Shown here in pieces: positions 53,074-62,522 of a DNA stretch of 64,000 nt (positions are counted from its first letter, which is position 1; each line of letters begins with the position of its first letter). Both the position numbers and the translations under genes were made by a program. Below the pieces are notes generated by a model. It was not told the DNA's origin. It searched no databases and worked only from the letters and a program-made list of their open reading frames with translations. Location: positions 591,113-655,112 of the forward strand of contig JADJHZ010000003.1 in assembly GCA_016707205.1 (NCBI GenBank), in the 5' to 3' direction. This stretch comes from Haliscomenobacter sp. GTDB taxonomy: Bacteria; Bacteroidota; Bacteroidia; Chitinophagales; Saprospiraceae.

Positions 53074-53796
53074 ATGGGCAAACTAACCATCTTCCTGCGC
53101 AACAACTGGTTTAAAATAGCCATTGCGGTTTTATTGGTTTTCATTGCATTCAAAAAGGACATCAGCTTTAATGTCAATATGAATGCTCCTGCCCACCAGG
53201 CTGCGCCTGGGGCGCCTGCGTTCCAGGAACCCAAGCGGCAGAAGGAACACCTGACGGAGGACGGGCTGGCAAAAAAAGGCGCCTTTCTGCAAAAAGGGAT
53301 GGAACGGCTGGACGTTCAGCCTTTTCGGAAAAATGCCGGCCTGGTCCAGGTGATGGCGTTAGCCGAGGTAGATGCTCCCATTCGCGAAGCGTTTATTGCC
53401 CGGTTTAGGCAAGTAGCCAAAGCCGAGCAGGAAAAATTTGGCATTCCCGCTTCGATTATTCTTGGAAATGCTTTACTGATCAGCAAAGCCGGCGAATCCG
53501 CTTTAGTCCAGCATGGATTAAATTTCTTTGGATTGCCCTGCACGGAAGATTGGCAGGGCGAAAAAGGAGATATCCAGGGCAGTTGCTACCGCTATTATGA
53601 ATCCGCCTGGATGAGTTTTCGGGATCATAGTTTATATCTCACGACCGGAAAATTCTCTCCCATGCGAAAATACCGCGGCAAGGGATATAAAGATTGGGCC
53701 AAAGCGCTTGAGCTAAACGGCTTTGCCCCTACGCCTGATTACGCGGATCAGGTGCTGGAAGTAATCCGCACCTACGGACTGGCCCAAGGGGACTAA
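53074..53796 (+). CDS. Glucosaminidase-fold protein, catalytic Glu apparently lost
   Basis: 240 residues. A membrane helix at about 12-28 (FKIAIAVLLVFIAFKK) and a linker lead to the glucosaminidase fold from about 105: EKFGIPASIILGNALLISKA, HGLNFFGLPCTEDW (about 148), SFRDHSLYLTTGKFSPMRKY (about 180) and KGYKDWAKALELNGFAPTPD (about 205). Active members read ALLES where this one has ALLIS, so the proton-donating glutamate seems to be replaced by isoleucine. It may bind rather than cut peptidoglycan. Family assignment is good, activity doubtful. Confidence 0.78.
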   Translation: MGKLTIFLRNNWFKIAIAVLLVFIAFKKDISFNVNMNAPAHQAAPGAPAFQEPKRQKEHLTEDGLAKKGAFLQKGMERLDVQPFRKNAGLVQVMALAEVDAPIREAFIARFRQVAKAEQEKFGIPASIILGNALLISKAGESALVQHGLNFFGLPCTEDWQGEKGDIQGSCYRYYESAWMSFRDHSLYLTTGKFSPMRKYRGKGYKDWAKALELNGFAPTPDYADQVLEVIRTYGLAQGD

Positions 53797-53812
53797 CCTT
53801 TCGGGCCCTCTT

Positions 53813-54331
53813 TTATTCTACACCCGGGTGTTTTTTCTTGTAGAAGTTGACCCCAGCCCCGTAAACCCAGCCAGCCCGGCCTTCCTTAGACTGGATCTTC
53901 ACCCAGGGCTCGTTGGCAACCTCCTTTCCCATGTTTATTTCCTGGGTAAACGCCGTCACTTCGTCCAGAAAATACACTTCTTCAAACAAGCGGAATTCGT
54001 CAATCACCTCTGCGTCAAGGGATGGGGTTCTGCGCATTTTCAGCCCGTCAACGACTACGTACAGTCTGGAAAAGGCTTGGGAAGCGCCTCCGGTTTCCGT
54101 TCGTAACGCGATAGGGGCTTTGGCAAGGCTGTCCTGGCGCCGTTTATCGCGGAGCAAAGCTTTGATGCTGTCTTCTTCGGCGGCCAGAAGTTTTTCCTTT
54201 TCTTCTTTTTGCCGGTACGTATTTCGGGTAGCGGAACATTTGCCAACCGCCCAAAAAGTGAAAATCAGAAAAAACCCGCCTGTGATTAGAACCTCTAGCC
54301 GAGGCAAGCCGGGAGATTTTTTTTCATTCAT
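53813..54331 (-). CDS. SH3-domain membrane protein
   Basis: 172 residues from ATG 54331 (MNEKKSPGLPRLEVLITGGF); a longer frame adds 16 residues. A membrane helix at about 15-29 (LITGGFFLIFTFWAV), a Lys/Glu coiled coil (YRQKEEKEKLLAAEEDSIKA) and a C-terminal SH3-like domain from about 95 (RLYVVVDGLKMRRTPSLDAE, VYFLDEVTAFTQEINMG, EPWVKIQSKEGRAGWVYGAG). Bacterial SH3 domains often bind the wall or partners in the periplasm. Convergent with the glucosaminidase-like gene, so a related role is possible. Confidence 0.72.
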   Translation of the reverse strand: MNEKKSPGLPRLEVLITGGFFLIFTFWAVGKCSATRNTYRQKEEKEKLLAAEEDSIKALLRDKRRQDSLAKAPIALRTETGGASQAFSRLYVVVDGLKMRRTPSLDAEVIDEFRLFEEVYFLDEVTAFTQEINMGKEVANEPWVKIQSKEGRAGWVYGAGVNFYKKKHPGVE

Positions 54332-54436
54332 TGCCTGGAAGTTAACGGTGAAATACGGGGCGGCCCCGTTCTCCATCAAAAAACCTGCTTTGCAGCTTTA
54401 AATAAAACAGAAAGATACAAAAATGCCTGCTCACTT

Positions 54437-55537
54437 ATGAACGAATTATTTTATGCGGTTGCTCTTACCTTGATTCCCAAGGTGGGCCCGGTTACCGCCC
54501 GCAATTTATTGAGTTATACTGGATCTGCGGAAGGCGTTTTCCGGTCTTCCCGCAGGGCGCTGAACAAAATCCCGGGTATCGGCCCCCAAATCAGCAATTA
54601 CATTCTGTCTTCCGACGCGTTAAATTTGGCGGAGGCCGAACTCCGGCACATGGAACGCCACAGCATCCAAGCCGTTTTTTGCCTGGACCCGGATTACCCC
54701 GCGCGTCTCAAACATTACCCCGACAGTCCTTTGGTGCTTTTTTTCAAAGGGAACGCCGATCTCAATCCAGCCAATAGCGTTTCGATCATCGGCACCCGGA
54801 AACCTAGTCCCCAAGGGCTTGCTTTCTGTGAAGAGCTGATTTTTGGACTCAACGCCTACGCTCCTACCATTATTAGCGGAATGGCTTATGGAATCGACAT
54901 CTGCGCACACCGGGCCGCGCTCCGGATGGGGTTCCCGACCATTGGCATCCTTGCGCATGGGCTGGAACACCTCTACCCTGCTGCGCACAAAGCCACCGCA
55001 GACCGGATGCTGGAGGGCGGCGCATTGCTCACCGAATATCCTTTTTCCACCATGCCCGAAAAGGAGCATTTCCCTCTGCGAAACCGGATTGTAGCCGCCC
55101 TGTGCGACGCCCTGGTGGTCGTTGAAACCGGAGTGGAAGGAGGCTCTATGATTACCGTCCAGTTTGCCAACGACTACAACAAAGACGTTTTTGCGGCGCC
55201 AGGAAGAGCCCGCGATCCGCACGCCGCCGGATGTAACCTGTTAATTAAGACCCATCGGGCCGGTTTATTGGAAAGCGCCCAAGACTTGATCGATGCGCTA
55301 AACTGGGAGCAACCGCATCAAAAAAAGGTCATCCAACAGCAGTTGTTCGTTGAACTAAGCGCGGAAGAGAAAAAATTGGTAGATTTATTGCGCCAGAAAG
55401 AGGAAGCCGGCATGGACTTGTTGTCCGTGCAAACGGCCATGGCGCCAAGCCAGCTTGCCGCCATGCTCCTTGATTTAGAATTAAAAGGGGTCGTCAAATC
55501 GCTTCCCGGGAAGCGGTTCGCGCTGATCTCTGCCTGA
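54437..55537 (+). CDS. dprA: DNA-processing protein DprA
   Basis: 366 residues. An N-terminal helix-hairpin-helix region (PKVGPVTARNLLSYTGSAEG, IPGIGPQISNYILSS) leads to the Rossmann-like DprA domain at about 80-285 with SIIGTRKPSPQGLAFCEELI, SGMAYGIDICAHRAAL and GTRKPSPQ. A C-terminal winged helix (from about 300, AEEKKLVDLLRQKEEAGMDL) follows. It loads RecA onto incoming single-stranded DNA in natural transformation. Unlinked to other competence genes here. Confidence 0.93.
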   Translation: MNELFYAVALTLIPKVGPVTARNLLSYTGSAEGVFRSSRRALNKIPGIGPQISNYILSSDALNLAEAELRHMERHSIQAVFCLDPDYPARLKHYPDSPLVLFFKGNADLNPANSVSIIGTRKPSPQGLAFCEELIFGLNAYAPTIISGMAYGIDICAHRAALRMGFPTIGILAHGLEHLYPAAHKATADRMLEGGALLTEYPFSTMPEKEHFPLRNRIVAALCDALVVVETGVEGGSMITVQFANDYNKDVFAAPGRARDPHAAGCNLLIKTHRAGLLESAQDLIDALNWEQPHQKKVIQQQLFVELSAEEKKLVDLLRQKEEAGMDLLSVQTAMAPSQLAAMLLDLELKGVVKSLPGKRFALISA

Positions 55538-55596
55538 TTCCCCGCCATCCAGGTTGTATAGAAGCGGAAATATTGATTGAACAAATTGATTGCCTT

Positions 55597-56721
55597 ATGC
55601 GGATTCCATTCGTTTGGATACTTATTCTTCTGATACCCTGCGCAGCCTTTGCCCAGCCCAGGGCAAAAAAAGAAAAAAAGCCTATAGCCACGGAACTAAA
55701 CACGCCAAGCCGGCGGGCAAAGAACGTTATTCTGCTCATTGGCGACGGGATGGGCCTTACCCAGATTTCTGCGGGATTGTACAATAACAACAATGCCCTA
55801 AGCCTGGAAAAGTTTCGGTCCACCGGTTTACAAAAAAACTATGCTTCTGACGATCTGATCACCGATTCGGCTGCTGCGGGCACCGCAATTGCCTGCGGGG
55901 TAAAAACCAAAGTGGGCGCCATAGGAGTAGGCAAAGACAACAAACCGGCTAAGTCCCTGATGGAAGAAGCCGAGGCCCGGGGCATGGCTACGGGAATCGT
56001 TGTCACCAGTTCACTGGTGGATGCCACGCCTTCCGCATTTGTAGCGCATGTGCCTTCCCGGGATCAAAAAGAGGATATCGCTAAAAGTTACCTGGAATTG
56101 GATATTGATTTCCTGGTGGGCGGAGGGAGAAAATACTTTTCCCAACGGCAAAGCGACGCCCGGGATTTGGCCAGGGAATTAGAAGAAAAAGGCTATGTGG
56201 TATCGGATTACACCGAATCGGAAATCCCCAAAGTGACCCTGGATCTGAAAAAAAACTTTGCCTTTTTCACTGCGGAAGAGGATCCTGGAAAGTTTCAGGA
56301 TAGCCGGAGTTATTTGCTTCCCGCCAGCCGCCTGGGAGCCGTTTTTTTAAAAAGCCATAACTCCAAAGGGTTTTTTCTAATGGTCGAAGGATCGCAAATC
56401 GATTGGGGCGGGCGTGCCAACGATGCATCTTATGTAGTGACGGAATTGCTGGAATTCGACCGGGTGATTGGCTCCCTGCTGGAGTTCGCAATCGAGGACG
56501 GGGAAACGTTGATTATCGTCACCGCAGATCACGAAACGGGCGGTTTGGCGATCAACCCGGGCTCTCAGATGAACAACCTGCTGACCGAATTCAACACCAA
56601 CGCCCACACAGGCGTAATGGTCCCTGTTTTTGCCTATGGCCCGGGGGCGGAATTATTTTCCGGCATGTACGACAATACGGAAATTAACCGCCGCATCCGA
56701 AAAGCCCTGGGTTGGGAGTAG
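55597..56721 (+). CDS. Alkaline phosphatase
   Basis: 374 residues from ATG 55597 (MRIPFVWILILLIPCAAFAQ, signal peptide cleaved after AFAQ); the longer frame adds eight residues. Signatures: LLIGDGMGLTQISAG (metal Asp, about 50), catalytic Ser in ITDSAAAGTAIACG (about 94), and VTADHETGGLAINPGSQ (about 308). It is a PhoA/PhoX-like monoesterase in the periplasm. No PHO box could be recognised. Between dprA and the convergent lipA. Confidence 0.92.
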   Translation: MRIPFVWILILLIPCAAFAQPRAKKEKKPIATELNTPSRRAKNVILLIGDGMGLTQISAGLYNNNNALSLEKFRSTGLQKNYASDDLITDSAAAGTAIACGVKTKVGAIGVGKDNKPAKSLMEEAEARGMATGIVVTSSLVDATPSAFVAHVPSRDQKEDIAKSYLELDIDFLVGGGRKYFSQRQSDARDLARELEEKGYVVSDYTESEIPKVTLDLKKNFAFFTAEEDPGKFQDSRSYLLPASRLGAVFLKSHNSKGFFLMVEGSQIDWGGRANDASYVVTELLEFDRVIGSLLEFAIEDGETLIIVTADHETGGLAINPGSQMNNLLTEFNTNAHTGVMVPVFAYGPGAELFSGMYDNTEINRRIRKALGWE

Positions 56722-56725
56722 CCCC

Positions 56726-57598
56726 CTACAGATGCCGTTCGGCATGGTAAGAAGAACGAACAAGCGGCCCGCTTTCAACGAAAGGAATCCCTTTCCGGAG
56801 GCCAACCTCTTTGTACTCCGCGAACACTTCCGGGTGAATAAAGGATTCGACCTCCAGATGCATTTTGGTGGGCTGGAGGTATTGGCCGATGGTGAGCACA
56901 TCGCAGCCGTGGGCTAACAGATCATCCATAGTTTGGAGTACTTCGTCTTTAGTTTCGCCCAGCCCGACCATAATCCCGGATTTGGTCCGTTTCCCAAACG
57001 CTTTGGTCCGGCGGATCTGTTCCAGGCTACGTTGGTATTTTGCCTGGGGCCTGACTTTTCGGTATAGCCGCTCAACGGTTTCTAAATTATGGGAAACCAC
57101 CTCCTGGCCTCCGCTGATCATGCGTTCGAGCGCAGTCCAGGTTCCTTTCACATCGGGAATCAAGGTTTCGATAGTCGTTTCCGGAGCGATTTCTTTCACC
57201 GCCCGGACGGTTTGATACCAGATCTCTGCGCCCCGGTCGGCCAATTCGTCCCGGTTTACAGAAGTGATCACCGCGTGTTTAACCTTCATCAGAAAGATAG
57301 CCTCCGCCACCCGGCGCGGTTCATCGGTGTCGTATTCTGTTGGCCTGCCCGTCTTGACGGCGCAGAAAGAACAGGACCGGGTGCAGGTATTGCCAAGGAT
57401 CATGAAGGTAGCGGTTCCCGCGCCCCAGCATTCGCCCATATTAGGACAGTTACCGCTTTGACAAATGGTATGCAAATGGTACTGGTCCACCAGGGAGCGG
57501 ACCGATTTATAATTTTCTCCAATGGGGAGCTTAACCCGCAACCAGTCGGGCTTTCTTTTGGGTTGGGTATGAGTATCCGTTACGGGTAGTTCAAACAT
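56726..57598 (-). CDS. lipA: Lipoyl synthase
   Basis: 290 residues. Two [4Fe-4S] sites: the auxiliary CQSGNCPNMGEC (about 45-56) and the radical-SAM CTRSCSFC (about 72-79). Other marks are VGLGETKDEVLQTMDDL and the terminal serine ligand in VRSSYHA, a typical LipA end. It inserts sulfur at C6 and C8 of octanoyl chains on lipoyl domains, serving 2-oxoacid dehydrogenases such as the one at 32327. A separate promoter for lipA is not clear. Confidence 0.95.
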   Translation of the reverse strand: MFELPVTDTHTQPKRKPDWLRVKLPIGENYKSVRSLVDQYHLHTICQSGNCPNMGECWGAGTATFMILGNTCTRSCSFCAVKTGRPTEYDTDEPRRVAEAIFLMKVKHAVITSVNRDELADRGAEIWYQTVRAVKEIAPETTIETLIPDVKGTWTALERMISGGQEVVSHNLETVERLYRKVRPQAKYQRSLEQIRRTKAFGKRTKSGIMVGLGETKDEVLQTMDDLLAHGCDVLTIGQYLQPTKMHLEVESFIHPEVFAEYKEVGLRKGIPFVESGPLVRSSYHAERHL

Positions 57599-57665
57599 GG
57601 CCTATGGGCATTTCCGCATCTTGCGGGTAGTACAACAAAAAAAGGAAAAAGTTCTCGCCCTTTGT

Positions 57666-58472
57666 TCAGGAGCGTTTTCCGAACTGCAAAGCTAGGAAAA
57701 GATTAACGAACACTACCTTATTCTGGAGGTTGGGGGCAAGGGAGCTTTCTGCCATGATCGGGACTTCTTTTAAGAAGAAATCGACCATAATGCCCGCTTC
57801 CAGAGCTTTGATAAACTCATCAAAGACGCCCCAATCAAAATGGAGGGCGGCTTTTCCATGTAGTCCGGGCTGAATGCCTATTTCGCCGAAGCCCTGGAAG
57901 AAGCTGTCGGCGCCAAAAATCTTATCGTAGGCCAGGAACCGGTCTTCGTTTTCGGGGCTGTATTTTTCGCTGCGAAAGTTGTTTTGAGAGAAGTCTTCTG
58001 GTTGAAAGCGCAACACCAGATAATAAGGTTTGAGTAGGCCTAAGGTAGCTCCGCCTTCATAACTCACCGCGAGGGCAACCCCTTTTCGGCGGGCTTTGTC
58101 CGAGAAATACCGCTTCTCCCCTATTCCTCCCCGGAGAGCCAGCAGGTTGTTTTGCTTTCCGAAAATATAGCCCCGAAATCCGGAAGAACCGCCAAAAGGA
58201 AGGTTGCGATTCTGGCGGACTTCCTGCGGGTGCCGGAGCTCTCCCAACCCCAAATAAACCAATTTGGTCCGGTTATAGGTTCGGATCTTGCCAAAATTCA
58301 TCCCAAATGTTGCTCCGTTGGTATGGAGGCGAAAATCGGTCGTGATTTCTTTGCTATAAATGATCCCTTTTTGCTGGTCGTAATTATTTTGTCCCAGAAG
58401 AAGGGTACGCTGCGCCTGAAGGGAAAACCCTGCACAGAAAAGGAGGATGAGAAGGATTAGCTTTTGGTTCAT
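57666..58472 (-). CDS. Secreted outer-membrane-type beta-rich protein
   Basis: 268 residues from ATG 58472 (MNQKLILLILLFCAGFSLQA then Q, signal peptide); the earlier frame start is not plausible before it. It is beta-rich with conserved sections LLGQNNYDQQKGIIYSKEIT, FGGSSGFRGYIFGKQNN and the amphipathic end VVFVNLFLALQFGKRS. This resembles the Bacteroidota outer-membrane-beta-barrel families found as uncharacterised conserved proteins; no specific role assigned. Alone between lipA (same strand) and a plus-strand gene. Confidence 0.65.
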   Translation of the reverse strand: MNQKLILLILLFCAGFSLQAQRTLLLGQNNYDQQKGIIYSKEITTDFRLHTNGATFGMNFGKIRTYNRTKLVYLGLGELRHPQEVRQNRNLPFGGSSGFRGYIFGKQNNLLALRGGIGEKRYFSDKARRKGVALAVSYEGGATLGLLKPYYLVLRFQPEDFSQNNFRSEKYSPENEDRFLAYDKIFGADSFFQGFGEIGIQPGLHGKAALHFDWGVFDEFIKALEAGIMVDFFLKEVPIMAESSLAPNLQNKVVFVNLFLALQFGKRS

Positions 58473-58614
58473 GCGCAGATCAATTATTGCCTTAATATTC
58501 CGTTTAAATTTAGGGAAAATCAACTATACTTGACAGAATTCACGTCTTTTTGTCGGGAATCGGAGTTTTATCTAGCAAAACAAGTCTTTTTTTATTCAAC
58601 AATTCGAACATGAG

Positions 58615-59976
58615 GTGCCGGACACGCCATTGATCGTCTACAGCCCAAGCCCGTCTCCGCGCCTGGAATACGTGTTCCGGGTGCTTTTTGGGGTCATTCA
58701 CCCGGTGTCCTATCAGTTGACGCATTCCAAAAGCGCGTTTTCCCAGTTTGAAGGCGCCCGGATCAACTACAGCCCAAATCCGGTTCTTCCGCCAGGAGAA
58801 GAACTGTGGCTGCCTTCCGGCAACCTTCTTTTTAGCCGGGAAATATCCCCTCTGGATCCTGCGCTTTATTTGCCCGGCGAACTAGCGCAGCGGGGATTGC
58901 CCGCCTGGCCAGCCTTATTCCCCTTGCCTGAAGCCCGGGAGGGTGCATTCCCTTTCGACCTGCCTTCGATGTGTTTTTACCTGCTGAGCAGGTATGAAGA
59001 ATATCTTCCTTTTTCGCCGGACCGGTTTGGCCGGTTCTCTGCGGAGCAAAGCCAGCTTGGCAGGCTAAACATCCTTGAATATCCTTTGGTAGATTTGTGG
59101 GCAAATGCATTAAAAAAGAAGCTACAGGAGCGCTGGCCAGGATTGCCGTTCAAGACAAGGACGTATCGATTCCTGCCCACCTACGACATCGACGTAGCCT
59201 GGGCGTTTCGCCATCGTTCGCTATGGAGACATTTCCTCGCTTCCGCCCGGGACGCGGCCAAGGGGAATTGGGAAAACCTGGCCAGGCGCTTGCAGGTGCT
59301 TGCCGGGAAAAAACCGGACCCCTTTGACGTGTATGGTTTTCTGAATCAGGAACACCGGAAAAGAGGACTACGTCCGGAGTATTTTTTTCTGGTGGGCAAT
59401 TATGGCGCATACGACACCAATCTGCACCACAAAAATAAAGCCTTTCAAGATCTTATTCGGAGCCTTTCCCAGAAAGCGTTCGTTGGGCTGCATCCCTCCA
59501 TGGCCAGCAACGACAGGCAGGGGAGGCTTGAAGAAGAAAAGCGCCGGTTGGAACGCATTACCGGCGCGGAAGTTTGGCGCGCCAGGCAGCATTACCTCAA
59601 ATTGAGCTTGCCTGCAACCTACCGGCGGTTGCTCCAGGTGGGAATCTCAAAAGATTATTCTATGGGGTTTGCCGACGCCCCTGGTTTCCGGGCTGGCATC
59701 TGCGGGGCATTCCCATGGTACGACCTTCGCTCCGAACAGGAAACCGCCCTATGGGTGCAGCCTTTGCACGTCATGGACGGCACGCTTAAGAACTATTTGA
59801 GGCTCCCCGTGAAGGAAGCCATAGAAAAAGCCCTTCTGCTGGCCAATCGATGTAAAGAGGCAGAAGGCGTCTTTTGCACCCTTTGGCACAATTCTTCGCT
59901 AAGCGAGCGGGACGGATGGGAAGGATGGGAAAGGGTCTATCTGGAAATCCTGGACGAAGCCGGTTCTGTTTCTTAA
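58615..59976 (+). CDS. Polysaccharide deacetylase family protein
   Basis: 453 residues from GTG 58615 (VPDTPLIVYSPSPSPRLEYV); an ATG at 58610 is out of frame. The N-terminal 180 residues resemble a domain found fused to such enzymes (DUF7033-like). The NodB-type part from about 185 begins with YRFLPTYDIDVAWAFRHRSL, a metal-binding Asp motif, followed by FVGLHPSMASN and the region YSMGFADAPGFRAGI. It may remove acetyl groups from an extracellular polysaccharide. Alone, with a small hairpin (59988-60004) after its stop. Confidence 0.75.
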   Translation: MPDTPLIVYSPSPSPRLEYVFRVLFGVIHPVSYQLTHSKSAFSQFEGARINYSPNPVLPPGEELWLPSGNLLFSREISPLDPALYLPGELAQRGLPAWPALFPLPEAREGAFPFDLPSMCFYLLSRYEEYLPFSPDRFGRFSAEQSQLGRLNILEYPLVDLWANALKKKLQERWPGLPFKTRTYRFLPTYDIDVAWAFRHRSLWRHFLASARDAAKGNWENLARRLQVLAGKKPDPFDVYGFLNQEHRKRGLRPEYFFLVGNYGAYDTNLHHKNKAFQDLIRSLSQKAFVGLHPSMASNDRQGRLEEEKRRLERITGAEVWRARQHYLKLSLPATYRRLLQVGISKDYSMGFADAPGFRAGICGAFPWYDLRSEQETALWVQPLHVMDGTLKNYLRLPVKEAIEKALLLANRCKEAEGVFCTLWHNSSLSERDGWEGWERVYLEILDEAGSVS

Positions 59977-60214
59977 ATAGAATTGTCGCGGTGATTCCCA
60001 CCGCAAGAGGTCAAATCGCGAAGGGGTTTGCAAAGCCTCCCCTTTGGGGAAGTGAAATAGAAAAAAACAAAGGGACTATTCGGTTTTCAGGGACGCAGAC
60101 CAATCATTTCAACGAAAAACAAGGGCAATTACACAAAACCAGTTCTCTCCAAGTAAAAATCTCCAGACTTTTAGTATATTTATTACGCAACGGATTCCAA
60201 ATTAACCATAGCCC

Positions 60215-60864
60215 ATGATCCATAATTTAAGCCGAAACCATCACATTGGCAACCAGTACCTTGCCGAATTGCGCGACGAAAAAAGCAACAAGACCGGCTG
60301 CGTTTCCGGTACAATCTGGAGCGCCTGGGGATGGTTTTGGGATTTGAGTTGAGCAAATCGCTCTCCTACCGCGCCATCGAGGTGGAAACCCCGTTGGGCA
60401 TAGCGGCTTGTCAGGTTCCGGACAAACCGATCGTTCTGGCTACCATCCTGCGGGCTGGCCTTCCATTGCATCAGGGGTTGCTGAATGTTTTTGATCAGGC
60501 GGAATCTGCCTTTATCTCCGCTTATCGAAAGAACCACAAAGACGGGTCTTTTGAAATCAAAATGGAATATGTTTCCTGTCCCAATATCCAGGGAAAGATC
60601 CTCATCTTGAGCGACCCAATGCTGGCAACCGGCGCTTCGATAGCGATTTCCACCAAAGCGCTTCTGGAATACGGAACCCCCTCCAAAATTCATTTTGTTA
60701 CGGCCATAGCTTCCGTCCCCGGAGTGGAGCATATCGAGCGGGTGTTCCCGGAAGCGGATATCTGGATGGGCGCTCTGGATGAAGAACTCACGGCAAAATC
60801 TTACATCGTGCCCGGTTTGGGCGATGCCGGGGATCTGGCCTTCGGCGATAAAATGCAGGAATGA
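60215..60864 (+). CDS. upp: Uracil phosphoribosyltransferase, frameshifted
   Basis: It starts MIHNLSRNHHIGNQYLAELR at ATG 60215. In the A6 run at 60279-60284 one A is missing: after GAAAAAAGC, adding one A joins QQDRLRFRYNLERLGMVLGF to FELSKSLSYRAIEVETPLGI. The PRPP site is in SDPMLATGASIAISTKALLE (about 130) and the end is DLAFGDKMQE. About 216 residues after repair, the normal length. It salvages uracil to UMP. The 3' end carries GGCRTAA heptads. Confidence 0.9.
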
Positions 60865-60865
60865 A

Positions 60866-60980
60866 ATAAGGCGTAAGGGCGTAAGGCGTAAGACAATATA
60901 ACCACTTAACCACCAATCCCTTACGCCCTAAACCTTATGCCTTATGCCTTTTTCGCCTTACGCCTTTTTCGCCTTATGCC
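60866..60980. repeat. GGCRTAA heptads between convergent genes
   Basis: AAGGCGTAAGGGCGTAAGGC starts at 60868, and reverse-complement units TTACGCC / TTATGCC fill about 60918-60980, so the two sides pair. They separate upp (plus) from the TPR gene ending at 60985 (minus) and can terminate both. Same units as at 22231-22308. Confidence 0.55.
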
Positions 60981-60984
60981 GATA

Positions 60985-62401
60985 TCAGTTGGCTGGCCGG
61001 ATCGTGGTATATTCCTGTATCCAGCAGCCCACGTAAAAGCGGTCGCCGACCTTTAGGTTTCGCTGGAAAATATCCTCTACGGAGGGCATATATTGGGAAT
61101 AGCGGGAGATCCATTTATTCGCTTCCGGAGCGCAAGAAGGGTCTACCGATTTGGCCCGGGCCCACATATCGACGGCGGGCCAAACGACGATCTGGCTATC
61201 CCAGCCCCGGCCCGGTCCGCAGATAGGTCCGCTGGAAGCGTACATTCTCCCAATCAGGATAAACGGCTCACCCCAGTTGGGCTTGGCCCCTGCCGCCCGG
61301 AGCGCGTATTTTCTGGCCTGGGAAAAGTTCTTCAAGCTGGTGTAGTAGATTTTCGCAATCAGCAGCAAATACTGCCCTTTCTTCGCCGCATCGGCACTTT
61401 GGTCGGCGGCTTTTTCAAACCCTTCGATCGCACAGTCGTAATCGGCTTCCCGGAGGCAGTTATAAGCCAGTTTCCGCCGGTCCTTTCCGTTACGCAATAT
61501 TTATTTCCCGCTTGGATTAACCGAGCCATCAGGGAGTCCGACTCCTGACACCCGCCCCAATTCAAGCGGCTGTATACCTCCCGGATGACATCGCAGTTGG
61601 TGCTGTCTTCCAGGAAATCCGGATAATATTTGCCGATGTAGTAGGCGCAATCGTAAAACCCTTTAACGGTCTCAAACGCTTCCAGGCGGGATGGAGCATA
61701 CGACTCCACCACTCGCCAACGGTCGCAAGCTTTTCCTTCGCAGGTCGCCAGACCATTAGCCAGGATTTTCCGGATCATTTGCTGGTATTTCTTGGCTTCC
61801 TCCAGGCTGATCTGCTTGTCGAAATACAATTCCACCAGCAGGGAAGCAAAAGGATTGATCACGAAATCATTGGTTTTAATCCATCTCGATCTACGGCTTC
61901 TTTGAAAAAGGCATAGATCTCCTTACGGCTTGCGCGGCCGGGGTAGGAATAATACAGATCGAATCCTTTCCTTGCCGGCACATAGCCCCCCTCAGGGTAG
62001 CACTGTTCGATCTCGTCGTAGAACTTGAAAATGGTATCTACATAACTTTGGATGAGAACGGAATCCTGGGTCTGGGAAATAAACCGCTCATAAAAGCGGA
62101 TCCCATCCGCAAAAACGGTATTCCGCTGGCCGTCTGCGGCAGGCGCGTCGGCATAGACTTTTTTCCAGAGATCAAACGCTTGTGTCCAGTCTTCCACCTT
62201 CAAAAAATCCCGGTAGAGGACAAAGTTGCGGAGCGCTTCTTCCGGATAGGCTAAATCTTTGAAGGTGCGGCAAGGCCCTTCCTTTTTAGGCGGCGGCGTT
62301 GGCGTCGGGGTAACCGCCACCTGTTCGGTAGTTTTTGGGGTACAAGCGCCAAGCAGGAGAAGAAGGGCAAAAAAAGAACCCAGTTTAAACCAATGTTTCA
62401 T
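60985..62401 (-). CDS. TPR lipoprotein, twice frameshifted
   Basis: A 472-residue protein once two single-base losses are repaired (near 61874-61877, an A4 run on the coding strand, and near 61498-61507). Lipobox LLLGACTPK (Cys about 21). It has shared blocks with the next gene: DAPAADGQRNTVFADGIRFY (about 90), FYDEIEQCYPEGGYVP and the late KPNWGEPFILIGRMYASS with Cys residues after. The C-terminal TPRs end FQRNLKVGDRFYVGCWIQEY. A scaffold in the envelope is the likely role. Paralogue of the gene at 62523-63926. Confidence 0.75.
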
Positions 62402-62522
62402 GATCCGAAGAGTTAGGAAAATAAGGGGTCTGAAAAACAAAAGTATATAAAAAACAATGGAGGGGCTACGCTCCCTTATGAGCAAAGCCCCTCCAGGGAT
62501 GCCAGAAAAGCGATCCGGGTGA

